A stretch of DNA of 64,000 nucleotides, from contig SMSO01000031.1 in the NCBI GenBank assembly GCA_004764695.1, positions 3,829,048 through 3,893,047 on the forward strand. Direction: 5' to 3'. Every line of letters starts with the position of its first letter. The first letter of the stretch is position 1. This document shows, piece by piece, positions 37,311-50,661 of the stretch. A model generated the notes under the pieces. The model had not been told where the DNA came from. It did no database searches and worked only from the letters and a program-made list of their open reading frames with translations. A program made the position numbers and the translations under genes. The stretch is from Schizochytrium sp. TIO01 (taxonomy: Eukaryota; Sar; Bigyra; Thraustochytrida; Thraustochytriidae).

Positions 37311-37800
37311 TGTCGAGACCCCTGGTCGATTGAAAGGCAATTGGCGGGGAAGCGGATAGGCTAGCCTGCGGAAAGGTAACGAAGAGAATGCGTGCAAGGA
37401 GCGCAGTCGCAACTCGCAGCTCTTTGAGAAAACTAAACTGATGAGTGAGTTAGTTGAGCTAAAGCGGAGACTAAAGGAGCCTTGCTATGTGTGAGCTCGG
37501 TGAGACTCTGGTGGCTATGAGTAGTAGGAGGTTTTGGGTGTGCTTGCCTGTGAGGCTTCTTCTTAGGTAGGTGTGTGATTTCCTTGTTGCACGATAGCGT
37601 GCACGGTAAGAGGAAATTTTTTATCTGTAAAAGATTTTCGATTAAAAAGAAAAATTCTTTTTAACTTTTCTTTAAAGTGAAAAATAAAAGAAATTTTAAG
37701 CTTGAAGGATTGAAAGTTTTCTCTGGTTTTTTGATATGGAATATGAGGCGAATGCATTCATTGGACAACTTGTATGGAAATAGCCTAGAGGGCCAGGACA
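37311..37800 (+). mobile_element. LTR-like dispersed repeat, copy C (fullest copy)
   Basis: About 490 bp, bounded by TGTCGAGACC and CCAGGACA, so the ends read TGTC...GACA as in LTRs. The 4-bp sequence AAGG occurs immediately before and immediately after the element, consistent with a target-site duplication and hence a solo LTR. It contains the small inverted motif GTTGCACGATAGCGTGCAC. Confidence 0.78.
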
Positions 37801-38282
37801 AAGGTGAAGACGCGAGCGCTACGTTCGTCCTTCACGCTGCTGGCTAGTGCCGAGCAGCGTGACCTCTCGAAGTCCAGGTCCTCGTGCTCTCCGCTATCAA
37901 TTATGCACCCCTTTTTACCAGGAAAGAGTGAGTGAGGTTGACTTATGAACTGCAATGGAATTTGTTCTTTTTCTTTTTAAACCGCCTTCCATTTCCTGGG
38001 CGTCCCTTGAAATTCATTTGCATCTAGAAACCGCTGGCTTAATTGTGGCGATGCATCCCAGATCCCAAGAGAAGCTTGACTATACCTTCCAAAGTTTTTA
38101 GCAAACATGGCTTGGAATAGGAAAGACCATGCAAAACGTCCAGTTCAAATCTGACCAATTCTGTTTATTATGTTCTATGAAAATTTGAAAAGTAAACCAT
38201 CTAGCGTACCCTTTGTAAATTTATTTAATTCGGCACTTTGAGCGTTTTCACATGACCGTTAGATAATGATATATGTACACTT

Positions 38283-38760
38283 TGTCCTGGCCCTCTAGGC
38301 TATTTCTATACAAGTTGCCAAATGAATGCATTCCATTCGCCCCTATATTCCACATCAAGAAACCAGAGAAAACTTTCAATCCTCTCAAGCTATATATATA
38401 TATTTTAATAGAAAAGTCAAAAAGAAAAACCTTTTAATCGAAAATCTTTTAGAGATAAAAAAGATGTCCTCTTATCGTGCAACAAGGACATCGCACACCT
38501 ATCTAAGAAAAAGAAGTTCCACAAGCAAGCATACCCAAAATATCGAATCACTCAAGTCTCACCGGCCACACCAGCCAAAACTTCTTAGCACACACATATA
38601 GCTAATTTAACTTTCTCACACGAGCTTATTTTTCTCAAAGAGCTGCGACTGCGCTCCACGCACGCTACCTCTTCGTTCACCTTTCTGAAGGCTAGCCTGT
38701 CCTCTCACAGATCCCTTCTTTTCTCTACGATTGCCTCTCACTTAACCAGGGAACCCGGCA
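38283..38760 (-). mobile_element. LTR-like dispersed repeat, copy D, inverted
   Basis: About 478 bp in reverse orientation: TGTCCTGGCCCTCTAGGC at the left edge and AACCAGGGAACCCGGCA at the right. It is more diverged than copy C and lies 482 bp away as an inverted pair. A short tail-like fragment of the same family may lie at about 38957-38991. Confidence 0.72.
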
Positions 38761-40612
38761 ATTCTTTAATGTGTGCATTTATTATATGCCTGGCATGCAC
38801 CGAGTACTTTAGTAGCCCCTTAACCCACTTGGTTGTTTGAAAAGACATAGAAGCAAACAGTTCTAAATAGAAAAAGAAGAGAAACAGCAAATGACGACTT
38901 CGTGCTGTATCATTTTAAAATATAGAAATTAACACAGTTGCTTGGAGTGTACTTTCATTCCTTTCCTGGCCTCCCAGGCTATTTTTCCTACACTCTAACC
39001 TGGAATTTAGATTGATTCATGAACGTTTCCTTATTGATCTCAATTGAGGACGCTGAGATTGAAATTTAAAAGATTATGTATAGTGATGCGTATAAGGGAA
39101 CATAATATCAGTTGCACAAGGCATTGCTACAGCCCTTGGCTTACCCTAGAAAAACAGAAACTTAAACATACTTAGGAGTAGATCAGGACAATAAGGACAT
39201 TTAGATACATGGTCGAGGTATTGAGGAGTCCATGATGGCAGGTTCACCTACATATTCAATGGAAAGTAAATAAGAAAAACCAAACTGACGACAAGGAGAA
39301 AAATTGGCCTTATCTCTTCAGTTCCACATAAGATAAATCATGTGTATCTTCTAACACTAAGTCAATTACAAAATCAGTCCGCATTACAATTCATTATTTC
39401 GAATCAAGCAAATTACAAACTATAGAACCTAACTATAGAAACTTTCTTAGTTTCTTCCAAGCATTCAAGCATCTTGCCTTTATTTTGTTAGTTAACCTTG
39501 TGAACACTAGAAGAAGAGACTTTAAAGCAGAAATTCATGAGGATTAGAGGAGAGCACGAGAAAATCCGATTCTTTTAAGTTGGAGACCAGCTTGTGATTG
39601 GTTGCCAACATGCTGAATGAGTTGAAGGGTTAATTCAATAAAAATTCTCCAGGAAGTCATGGTAATGTCCTGCAAAAGGCCGCAAAGAAAAGTAGCACTC
39701 CACTCCAGAATCAAGCAATTTGGGAACAATATTTTCAATTCTCTAATTAATAATCCATACGTAAGTCATACGATGAAATATGCAGTCCAAGAAGAAATAT
39801 GATCGATAATCATAATCCAAGAAATCAACAAACTCCAGGCAATCAGCGAACCCACATCTCAGACAAGTCCAATTCAAGCTCATTACTAGCAACAAAATCA
39901 ACTCAGCCACTAAAAGCTAAGCTCTGACCGGCTGAAAGGATAAAGGTTGGAACCTAGGAAACATGGTAAGGCTCTAGAACGAATTATTAGCTTAGGCTTA
40001 AAGAAATAGGTATCTGCTGACCTTGAAGATAAATAAATACGAAGGGGGGAGGGGTGATTCATATTCAATTTAGGAAAACAATACAAATTTGATCTATATT
40101 ATACAAGACTCAAGGGGTTTAGGTAACTTTGTTTGTTTAATCACCGATTCAGATTTTACCGTTACATAACATGTTGTGCACTTTCAGTCTCTAATTCCAT
40201 TGGCCTCACAACTTTGTTTCTGATAGTTAAGCTATTATTATTTGTAATTCCTACTAGTAATGAAGTTATAAAAGTTGTGCCAAGGGCTCCAGGAATGTCT
40301 TCTTCGCATGACCCTACAACAGGTAGATTCAGCACTAACCTGGGGAAAAAGTATCTCTAGCTAGCCTCTGAACTATGTACCCATGTTTCATAACAACCTA
40401 TCGCTATAGATAAATATAGATGGCTAGACTCCATCGGTCTAATTTTTCCGAAAAACTTCTCAGTTCATAATCCTTATCAAGGGCTGAAAAAGAGCATTAC
40501 TTTTTAAGACGTCATCAAGCATTTAATGCCTTACAACAACATCCCAATAGTAAATAGGGACCTTTTATGACTAACTGCATTTCTCAAAAATTTGATAGCA
40601 TTTAGTGAAGTG

Positions 40613-40635
40613 TTTTTTTTTTTTTTTTTTTTTTT
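40613..40635. repeat. poly-T run
   Basis: Twenty-three consecutive T. It could equally be the poly-A end of an inverted retroposed sequence, but no such sequence was recognised beside it. Confidence 0.9.
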
Positions 40636-42493
40636 GCGTATTGTACCATAGCAACTCAGCATTTGATTATAGTAAATTATATAAGATCATCTTGTTCACG
40701 TGACTCCAGCAATTCCTCGAACATGAAATCCAGAATGTTTCCAGAATCATCTCGATGATTGTTTCTAATTGATTGTGATATTTTAAAAATACATAGAATG
40801 TGTTATGATAGAAAGACACGAGCTAAGAGGAAAAATAAATTGTCTTTGTTGAGAATTATTCAGGTAAACATGTTAATTATCAAGATAAAAGCGAAATCTA
40901 ATATGACTTGGTATTCGGCCAAAGTGTGATGCTAGAGTCACATATTTACCGAGAAGCTTTGGCTTTCGCAAAAATGACTATCTGGGGTCTTCAAAATGTC
41001 TGGCACAGTCGGCATTATTGACAAAATGCTTTCTGGAATGACCTGAAGTAGGTTGATCGTTTTGCGCTATCCACAATCCAGTTGGCTGAAATGCTTGCAT
41101 ACTTTGAAAATAAAGTTACTAATAGCAATTCTAACCCTAGCTTCTGGTTGACAAATACGAGACTAAAACAACTTATTTACCGAGATAGCTTAGACATCTC
41201 TATAGATTCTCGTCTAGTACCTTTTGAATGGTACGAAAATCAATGCTAGTTGCAAAGTGCTGAAATCCCTAATGGAGCTGCTGAGACCCAGGCATTGAGT
41301 ACAAAGGTTTCCTCCTTCAACTTCACCTTAGATGATTCAGATGATTCAGATAATGTAATGAATATAGAGAGAAAGAAACCTTGTTGCTCACCTTTCCACA
41401 ACAATCGAGATAACTCTAGCTTTGTATCACCCCAATATCTCAGCACTGGTCAGCGTGTAATAGCTTCATTAAAAAAACAAAAATTAAAACACTTCGTTGA
41501 AACTGTGTTACTAATAAGTTGGGACTAATTTTGAGTATTTTTCCAATCTGAGACACCAATGAGTAATTAAAAAAAAAAAAAATCAAAAAAAAAAATTCGT
41601 TTTTTAGTATTCACGAAGTGAACCAACTATTTCATTCAGCTAAGACTTATCAACGCTAATCATCACATTAATTTTTACTAGTTTACCATGACCAAGTTTA
41701 GGTAAAGTGAAAATTATAGCACAGTCTCACCATCGCAACCTCGTTTTATGGATGCCATACAACAATAGAAGAAGAGCAAAACGAAACATATTCTGCATGT
41801 TTAAGGTTGGTAAAGGTAGGTAAAGATAGGTGAGTCTCCATATTTGAAATATTATACTTTAATCGTGGGACATGAATTAATCTTACCGTACCTTGCTCGA
41901 TTAATTCAGCTGGTACAATTTTGCTCAAATAATAAGGCGCTATTAGTATCTCGTATCCCTACTACATTTCACATGTAAATAGTACCTACTAGGGTAGACG
42001 TATATAATGGCTATGTTGTGCCTTGCTATTATTATTACTTTCAAGGTACTTTATTATTATTGTTTTAAAAATATAATAAGAAAAGCTCCTTGATTGTTTT
42101 TGTGTTCTTAAAATAAAAATACGTAGGCCTAATAGCCTACATTTTTAATAATAATAAAAGAAAAAGATAAAAGAATATAAAACCAAAAACTTGGTAAGAG
42201 GTACCTAGGTAGTACCGTACCTGGTGGGCATTTCAAGAAAAAGAAAGAGAAAGGAAAAGTTAGATACTGCTAGTAAGTCATAGATGACACTTCTATTAAG
42301 TAGCTAAGGACTAGGGAGTTAGTTCTAACAGACTCATAGTAACCCAGCCATGAAACAAGGAGAAGAAGTGGTGGTGAGGAGCCCGAACATCAAAGCCTGA
42401 CTCAGTCTGGCCAGGGATCGCGCAGAAGGCGACGAGGCAGTAGACAACGCCCGTCAAGGTAATTTTCGAGCAATCTAAGGTATCGACTCAAGT

Positions 42494-45400
42494 ATGGTTC
42501 AAGCTAAACCGAAGAAACGCAAGGTAAGTCATAGTTCTTCGAGTTGACAATTGATCAGCAATTGGAGGGTAGTGGCGGTGAAGTTGAGTCAACAAAACTC
42601 AACGAAAGCAATCCAGTGAAATTCCGCATCTATTACGAATATGAAAAGCAACTAACAGGACATCGGTTCTTCTCAACTCATCAAATTTCTTCCCGTCTCC
42701 TTTGCAGCCTGAAGCTGTTGATTTCAAGCGTATCAAGCGCAAAGTAGGTCGCCGCGCACCTCAAAAGACATCTGCCACGGACACCTCATTCAAAACCAGA
42801 ACTGTAAATGTTCGCGAGCAAAGTCTGGTGGCAAACAAAGGCGGTGTGCTTGTCTCTTCGAAGAATCTAAGCGTCTTGGAACTCCTGTCCAAAGCCAGAC
42901 ATCACAATGCACGCGTAAGGAAGGAGGCCTTGGATGGTCTGCTAGAGATTGTCGAGGCCAACCAAAGTAATACTCAGTTGCGAACCCAACTTCCTGCGAT
43001 CATGACGTGTGTAGTAGAGCTTGTCAATGATGATGAAAAAGCAGTTCGCGTTGCTGTTCAGCATTTATTGCTTGCACTCTTTGCTACATCAACTTTTGGC
43101 AGGGTTCATTGGTGCCAACCGTTTCTACGTTTGTTGTTTTTCCATGTGCGAGCTGGCCTCAATAGTCTGCGGCTTGGATGCCGTATGGATGCCATGCGGC
43201 TTGTTTTACTCATCAGCAAGAACTTTCCTGAACGAGTGTTGGCTCAGCGAGCAGATTTGATTGATCTCTTTGGTGCTCTTCTTAAGTCAACGCTTAGTCG
43301 GGTTTCCACGAGTACGAACGTGACAAACGCAGCAAGCCAATCACATGGTGGACAAGCAAACGGGAATAATAATAATTCAGCTACATCTGTTTCAATTACT
43401 GTAAGCGCTCCAGGCCACGGACCTGGTGTGCTCCGGGACTTCAAAGATGCCAAAGCTCGTGCCAAGGCTCAAGCTCAGCAGCGTGCAAAGCGCACTAAGG
43501 CTCTTGCAGCTGCGGCCGCAGCCGTAGCTGCCGCAAGTTCGGATGCAGACCTCGGTGAAGACTCCAGTGAGAAAGACGGGGGCAAGAAAAGTGGCGCAAC
43601 ATCAATGGAAGGCCAAGGTCTTGAGCTTTGGGCTGAGGTAGCTCGTGGTTTGCTGCAGCTGTTACAACTCGGGCATTCATCTCTCCATACTAGCCATTCC
43701 TCGCATGCTGGCATCTCGGATCCTCTGGAAAGCGAAGGTTGTGCATCCGTTATGCGGCATATTGGACTTGAGTATCAAGAGTCTGCTTCTCTCGAGGAGT
43801 CTATTCGTCAGCACCAGGAAATCGATGCTCAAGAATCGTCTTCCTCTTCAGTAGGTGCACCCAAGACGAATGTCAAGGGCGAAGAACTCGCAAAGATTCT
43901 TTCATCGCTTTGGAACCAAGTCTGTACGCTTCATTCAGTTAGCTGTGGGCGAGGAAGAAGTGCAGTATCTGACGCACGTGCTGTGATCAGCGACCTGCTA
44001 GTGGCTGCAGAGACGTTGAGCCTATGCTTCGCAAACATACTTTCAATGTCAGAATCATATGCTGAAAGCACTGTAGTGCGGCATTTGGTACATGCCATTG
44101 AAGATTCCTTTCCTGTGAAGAACACCGGCCACCCTGAGTTGGCCTCATCCATATTCAAGGTTAACACAATGCTTGCCCAAACCTTGTTGCTTTCACAACT
44201 TAAAAGCGTTGAAAGCGAGTCAGAATATGCTACATCCGTTGCCACATGGGTCTTGCAAAGCGCTGAAACAAAGAAGGCACTTGAAGCATCGCGCTTAGAA
44301 GCTCTAGTGCAAGTCATTCATAAAGGGCTTTTGCAAGTGCCAGTTAAATCACACGCTGCTGGTCAGCTACGCGAGGCTCGTAAAGTTCTTTTTGGACGTG
44401 CTTTGCAGGATGGAATTGGGCAAAGTGCAATTATTCATGTGTTAGATGCGATCAAGGAGCTAGCTGACGAAGATCCTGAGATGGTTGAGCCAGAGTGGGC
44501 CGCAGCTCTCCCACGTATTGCTTGGGAAATGGGAGTCAATAGTGATGAATCAGAATCAATGCGTATGCGATTTATGTTGGTATGCTTTTCTACAATTAAA
44601 ATCCTAGCTGTCCGACAAGCTGAGCACATAGCCTGGGATCGTTTTGCACGCTGGCTTAGCCCGTTCCTTCAGGCGCGTCGTGGCGGGCTTGTTACTGAAC
44701 CCTTGGCAAACTCTATGTCCATGCAAGTTCAATTACAAGTTGTTGATCTTGTAGCTATGCTCCCTGTCACTATTTTACCAGAATCTTTGATTCGTGCAAT
44801 GGCAGGTTGCGCAGTCTCTCTCGATGCCAAATTGGTTGATAGCAGTCAAGAAAAGCATCCTCCAGCAGGCACAGCATTAACTCTTGCTCGTCTATTACGT
44901 GCACCTTTTGCACAAAGATCTGCGATGCAGCAGTTAAGTGGCCCGGCCACCAACGAGGCAATGTTAGACGAGGCGGCGGAGGTGACTCACTCTCTTGCAT
45001 TCTTTATCACTCTTGTCTGTGTAAGCGCCAAATCGCCAGTTGCCTTGCAATGCCTTTCAAGTATTGTGGCTGCATTAAGGTGCTCCAGTGATTCAGTGGA
45101 TGTGGCTATTACCAAGCTAGTTCCTGATCTTCTGGCAGATAACCTCTCAGAGTTATGTGAGCCTGTTCAAGTCCAAAATGTTGCACACATCATTGCTGAG
45201 TGCCTTGGGGGCGTGGAAATGAATAACGCGATTATTGATCGCCTTGCAAATGATACTCTCCACTTGCTCGGGGCACAACACGGTGCACCTGATGCAACAG
45301 ACTTCGAAGCAGTCTTCCGTTTGCTAACACCTTCAGATCCGCGCATGGTGAACATGGTACTAGAGGCAAATTCTAAGGGTGAGCAGTTCTTTGCAATTGC

Positions 45401-45587
45401 CGCAAGCGGCTGGATTCGTGAACTTGAGTACGAGTTTGTGCATCTTGATTCTCTTCGGTCATCAAAGCTTGTTCAAGAGCCTGGCTTCAAGAAGGTTCTT
45501 CAATTACTGCAAGAGATGCCAGGGGCTCACGCCAAATCGCTACTCTTTGAGCTCGAATCCCTCACCAAAAAGGCTTCTGCTCTTTAA
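42494..45587 (+). CDS. IPI1: IPI1/TEX10-like pre-60S processing factor, two exons
   Basis: Exon 1 is 42494-42523 (MVQAKPKKRK). A GTAAGT...TTTGCAG intron (42524-42707) leads into exon 2, 42708-45587, for 969 residues in total. The N-terminus (DFKRIKRKVGRRAP, TDTSFKTRTVNVREQS, then LSVLELLSKARHHNARVRKE) is the conserved head of Ipi1/TEX10. This subunit of the Rix1 complex processes ITS2 and helps maturation of the 60S subunit in the nucleolus. The remaining protein is helical, HEAT-repeat-like, with a low-complexity Ala/Lys-rich insert at about 255-300. The length exceeds yeast Ipi1 and is closer to animal TEX10. The 3' end overlaps the coding end of the RuvX-like gene on the other strand by 48 bp. 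Confidence 0.85.
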
Positions 45588-46264
45588 AGGTCCGTAGTCA
45601 CGAATGTACATTGTCAAGATGATGCGCGCTGATTCTTTGTCCATGGTAAGGCGGGTGGAGCGGGATTCGCGGAGACGTACAGGCGACTTGTCATTTTTGA
45701 GGTAGTCGTCAAATTCAGCTAGAGCTGTTGTGTAGCGCTCATCCATGAGAACCTTGGGGATGTTAGGAAGATCTAAAGATTTAACAAATTTCAGAACATC
45801 AACCGCACGTGGGCCGACTTTCCCGTTGTGAGGGAGGAGTGGTAGACCAACAACCATTCCTCCAACACCATAGAGTCTCATTGTCTCGATAAAATAGTTT
45901 CGGATTTGGTCCTCGTTCTTGCCCTTCAGCACGAAGTTGTCAAAGCCCATGGCCTGAGTCCATTGAGGATTCGAGAGCGCTATACCACATGAGCGTTTAC
46001 TATGATCAATAGCCAGTAGCTGCAGTATTTCAAAGTAACATAAGTGTATGAGCAGAAGTTTGTGTTGAAGTTATTTCATGGCCACACTCAAGTTAGCAGT
46101 TAGTAGTTGAAGAGTCAGAGCTGTATCATGCAGATCAGACGATGATGCCACGCTCTCCTGCCTTGATCTTGCACAGTATTCAATAGTTCCTTAGGACCTA
46201 CCGTTGTATTTTTGGAGCTGTTGCGGAGAATGTGTTTTGCAAGAGCATCTGGCTTGACCCACAT
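45540..46264 (-). CDS. RuvX/YqgF-family nuclease, two exons
   Basis: Exons on the minus strand are 46264-46202 and 46019-45540, encoding 180 residues. The intron is GTAGGT...CTGCAG. Joining restores the family's N-terminal motif LLAIDHSKRSCGIALS, equivalent to GIDYGxKRIGxAxS with the metal-binding Asp. Other landmarks are MVVGLPLLPHNGKVGPRA, DERYTTALAE and MDKESARIIL with the last acidic residue. Bacterial members are RNase H-fold enzymes that mature the 5' end of 16S rRNA or act on Holliday junctions. Eukaryotic copies are usually organellar. Only about 20 residues precede the fold, with basic residues and no obvious long targeting peptide. A stop lies six codons... upstream in the same frame region before the ATG, so 46264 is the first possible ATG. 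Confidence 0.85.
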
Positions 46265-48038
46265 GTTACGCTCTGCGGAAGATGAATACGTTTCTTCACC
46301 AAAGTTGTCCTGGACCCGGGGATATTAACGAGGTTTCTAGCAGCGCTTTAGACTTTGAGTTTCTAGCGACAAAAAGTGAGCGACAGAGCGAAACTGCTCT
46401 AGTGGGTGGGTCTTCATTTCTATGCTCTGCTCGCTGGCTGTGAGCGTTTTCCGAAAAAAGTTAAATTTTCTTTAGCCCATAATAAAAGAGAGACATGGAT
46501 GGGAAAGATGGATATAGAAAGAGTCTTATTGTGACTGCAGCCATTGATAAAAGTAACTCCTGCTAGTTTGGCACAGATGATAGTAGTAGTGGGGTATTAC
46601 TATCTACTAGTGCACTTTGACGTTCTTTTAAAGGGGTATTGTACGACGAATAATATGCTAGGATAATTTTTTTTTTTTTTTCCCCTAAACAGTAAAGAGT
46701 GCAGTTTAAAGCCTCCTGATTCTAAGCACAATTCCATCATTTTCAAGATGTATAGATTTCGCAAAGCCGAAGCGCGGACGTGTGCCACATCCTCTTAAAT
46801 TTAAAAGAAAAGTAGATACAACATTATCAATAATTTACGATTTTTCACATAGACATGACGAGACTTGAGGCCAGAAATTGATACTTTATCAAGGTGCCAT
46901 ATTGGTTTGTTTGCTGTAAATGAGTAATAAAATGGGCTTCGCTTTTAATGAAGAATGCACTATTCATGTCACAAAGTCTACACTTCCAGGTCATTCGATA
47001 AAGCTAACCTCCGGCAAGATGGCATCTCGGGACGCTCCTTTCGAAGATAGCAACGTTAAAAGTAAAGATCTACTCTCTATTTAGTTTTTATTTCTTTCAT
47101 AGTTTTTACACTCTCGATAAATAGCTCTGCACCTTCGTCCCGCCCACCTCTATCTTAGGTAAGCAATGTAAAATGAAATAATCTTTTTGTTCTTCAATAT
47201 CGCACTCTACCTTAATCTTTCGAATTTGGATTATGACATCTCTTATCTGCCATCACAAAGGCACATGCATCAGCGCTAACAAGTATTAGAAACTAATAAA
47301 AAAAAAAACGAACAAGGCGCACATAGGTTTGTGGTGCCTCCCTTACACAACAACTCTTTGTTTAAAAAAAGCAAGACTGGTTTTGGTCCATGACAAATAG
47401 TGAGATAATTAAAAAAATGATAGGGATTGCATAAGCACCAAACGGTGCGTTCCTTTCTAGGTTTCATATCTCTCCTTGCTCCATCATTGTTATGCTGCTC
47501 ATTCAGGTGAATCTTTGCACAGCTCATAAACATTAATCCTTGGTAGTAAGATAAAATAATGTGTCTGACTTGAGTTTCAACCGTACCTCACATTCACCAG
47601 TCAAGGGTTATCATTTATAGTATGAGGTATTTTGGTTTGTAAACATAAGAGTACAGGAGTAGATACTTAGATACAATTAAAAAAAATTACAAACTTAAAT
47701 TATTAAATTTAAATCATTAATAAATAAAAACGAGGAAAAGGAAAGAGAAATATGATGCTTGAGTAAACGCCTATTTACTTCTATATCTAAATCCAATAGC
47801 TCGAGTACCTTGCTAAGTAGGTCTAAAGTAGGAGTAAGAGATGCCATAGAGGAGCTGATTTACTTTGTCTACAAAACCATGCGAGACTGCTTTCATAGAC
47901 GTCTCTGCACCAAGGCGCATTTAGAAAAATCAAAAGGGAGAAGGGGAAGGGTGCTTACTAAGTATCTCCAGAGGGAAGGCTGAATAGCTTGCTCGTGCTT
48001 GTCTATTCTAGAACCTTAAAACCAACTTTTCTATAAAG
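46265..48038. other. intergenic DNA
   Basis: AT-rich sequence with a T14-type run near 46668-46682 and no coding-like frame. It should hold the divergent promoters of the RuvX-like gene (minus) and the poly-Q gene (plus). Confidence 0.5.
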
Positions 48039-49715
<1,677 letters not shown>

Positions 49716-50661
49716 AAGCAAAATTCTAATTCTTATTGTTTCATAGAAGTATCTTTGTCTAAAAATGAACGCCGGTTTTTTTCTCTTTGAACTTTAGGTC
49801 TGACGAGGCCTCCTCGAAGTAGCGACTTTGTTTAATTCCCAAACAAGCCAATCAAATTATACTAAACCGAGGACTCTTGTATGAAGAGTTCCATCATATA
49901 CGCTCTCTGACATCGCGCAATGTGAATTATGTTTAAAGCGATCCCACCAAAAGAGGTCTCCGTGAAATTTTGCAAGGGCAATTGAGAATTGTCCAGGATT
50001 TGATTCTGTTGAAGGAAGTTGTGTTAGCAAATAAATCAAGCAATTTAGGGCTGGCCACATATGTATTACTTCTTCTAGTATGCAAATTAGCAAGACGAAT
50101 CCCATACTCTAAATCTTAAAAAACATGTACTCTTCTGGAGACCAAGTAATCTGCTACCTTCAAACGGTAATTGACTTCAGCAATTTATAGTTGTTACGCA
50201 TAACTGTTTTGCACACTAAACAACAACTAAGTCTGTATACCTACTTAGCTGTCAGAAGTCTTTACTTTCATTTTTATGATTCTTTTTCTTCTTTACATTT
50301 TAAATTAACAAAACAAATAAAAATAGAACAGCTCGTCAAGCTCCAAGATTCATTGCACCCTCAGGTGAAGGAGTCTATTACTTCAAAAAAATATAGAAGG
50401 ATTAGGAAGGAAGAGTACAAGGAATATCCATTTGAAAAGAGAAGACAAGGCTTCCGAAGATAAAGTAATTTATAAATTGCTTGTATCAAAACTCTTGGTA
50501 GCTTCTGAGATATGTTTAAAAACTAGTGAGATTGGCATTGAGTAATCAAAACGTTGATACATGGGCAAGCTAAGCAACCCTTGATAATGTTGCCCTTACA
50601 CATATATTGCACAACCATAATCAAGACGTACATAACGAAAACGGATGCGACTTGAACAGAT
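49716..50661. other. convergent 3' intergenic spacer
   Basis: About 950 bp of AT-rich sequence between the ends of the poly-Q gene and the nucleoporin gene. No gene or repeat was recognised. Confidence 0.5.

Larger units (their letters stand above)
29417..42493. other. 13-kb gene desert with dispersed LTR-like repeats and AT-rich blocks
   Basis: No intact gene was found here. The region holds four copies of one LTR-like repeat, a decayed coding-like patch after the second copy, extremely AT-rich sequence at about 34900-36100, several AT microsatellites and a 23-base poly-T. Short CTAT-type repeats lie at about 29620-29710, just upstream of the transporter start. Confidence 0.6.
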
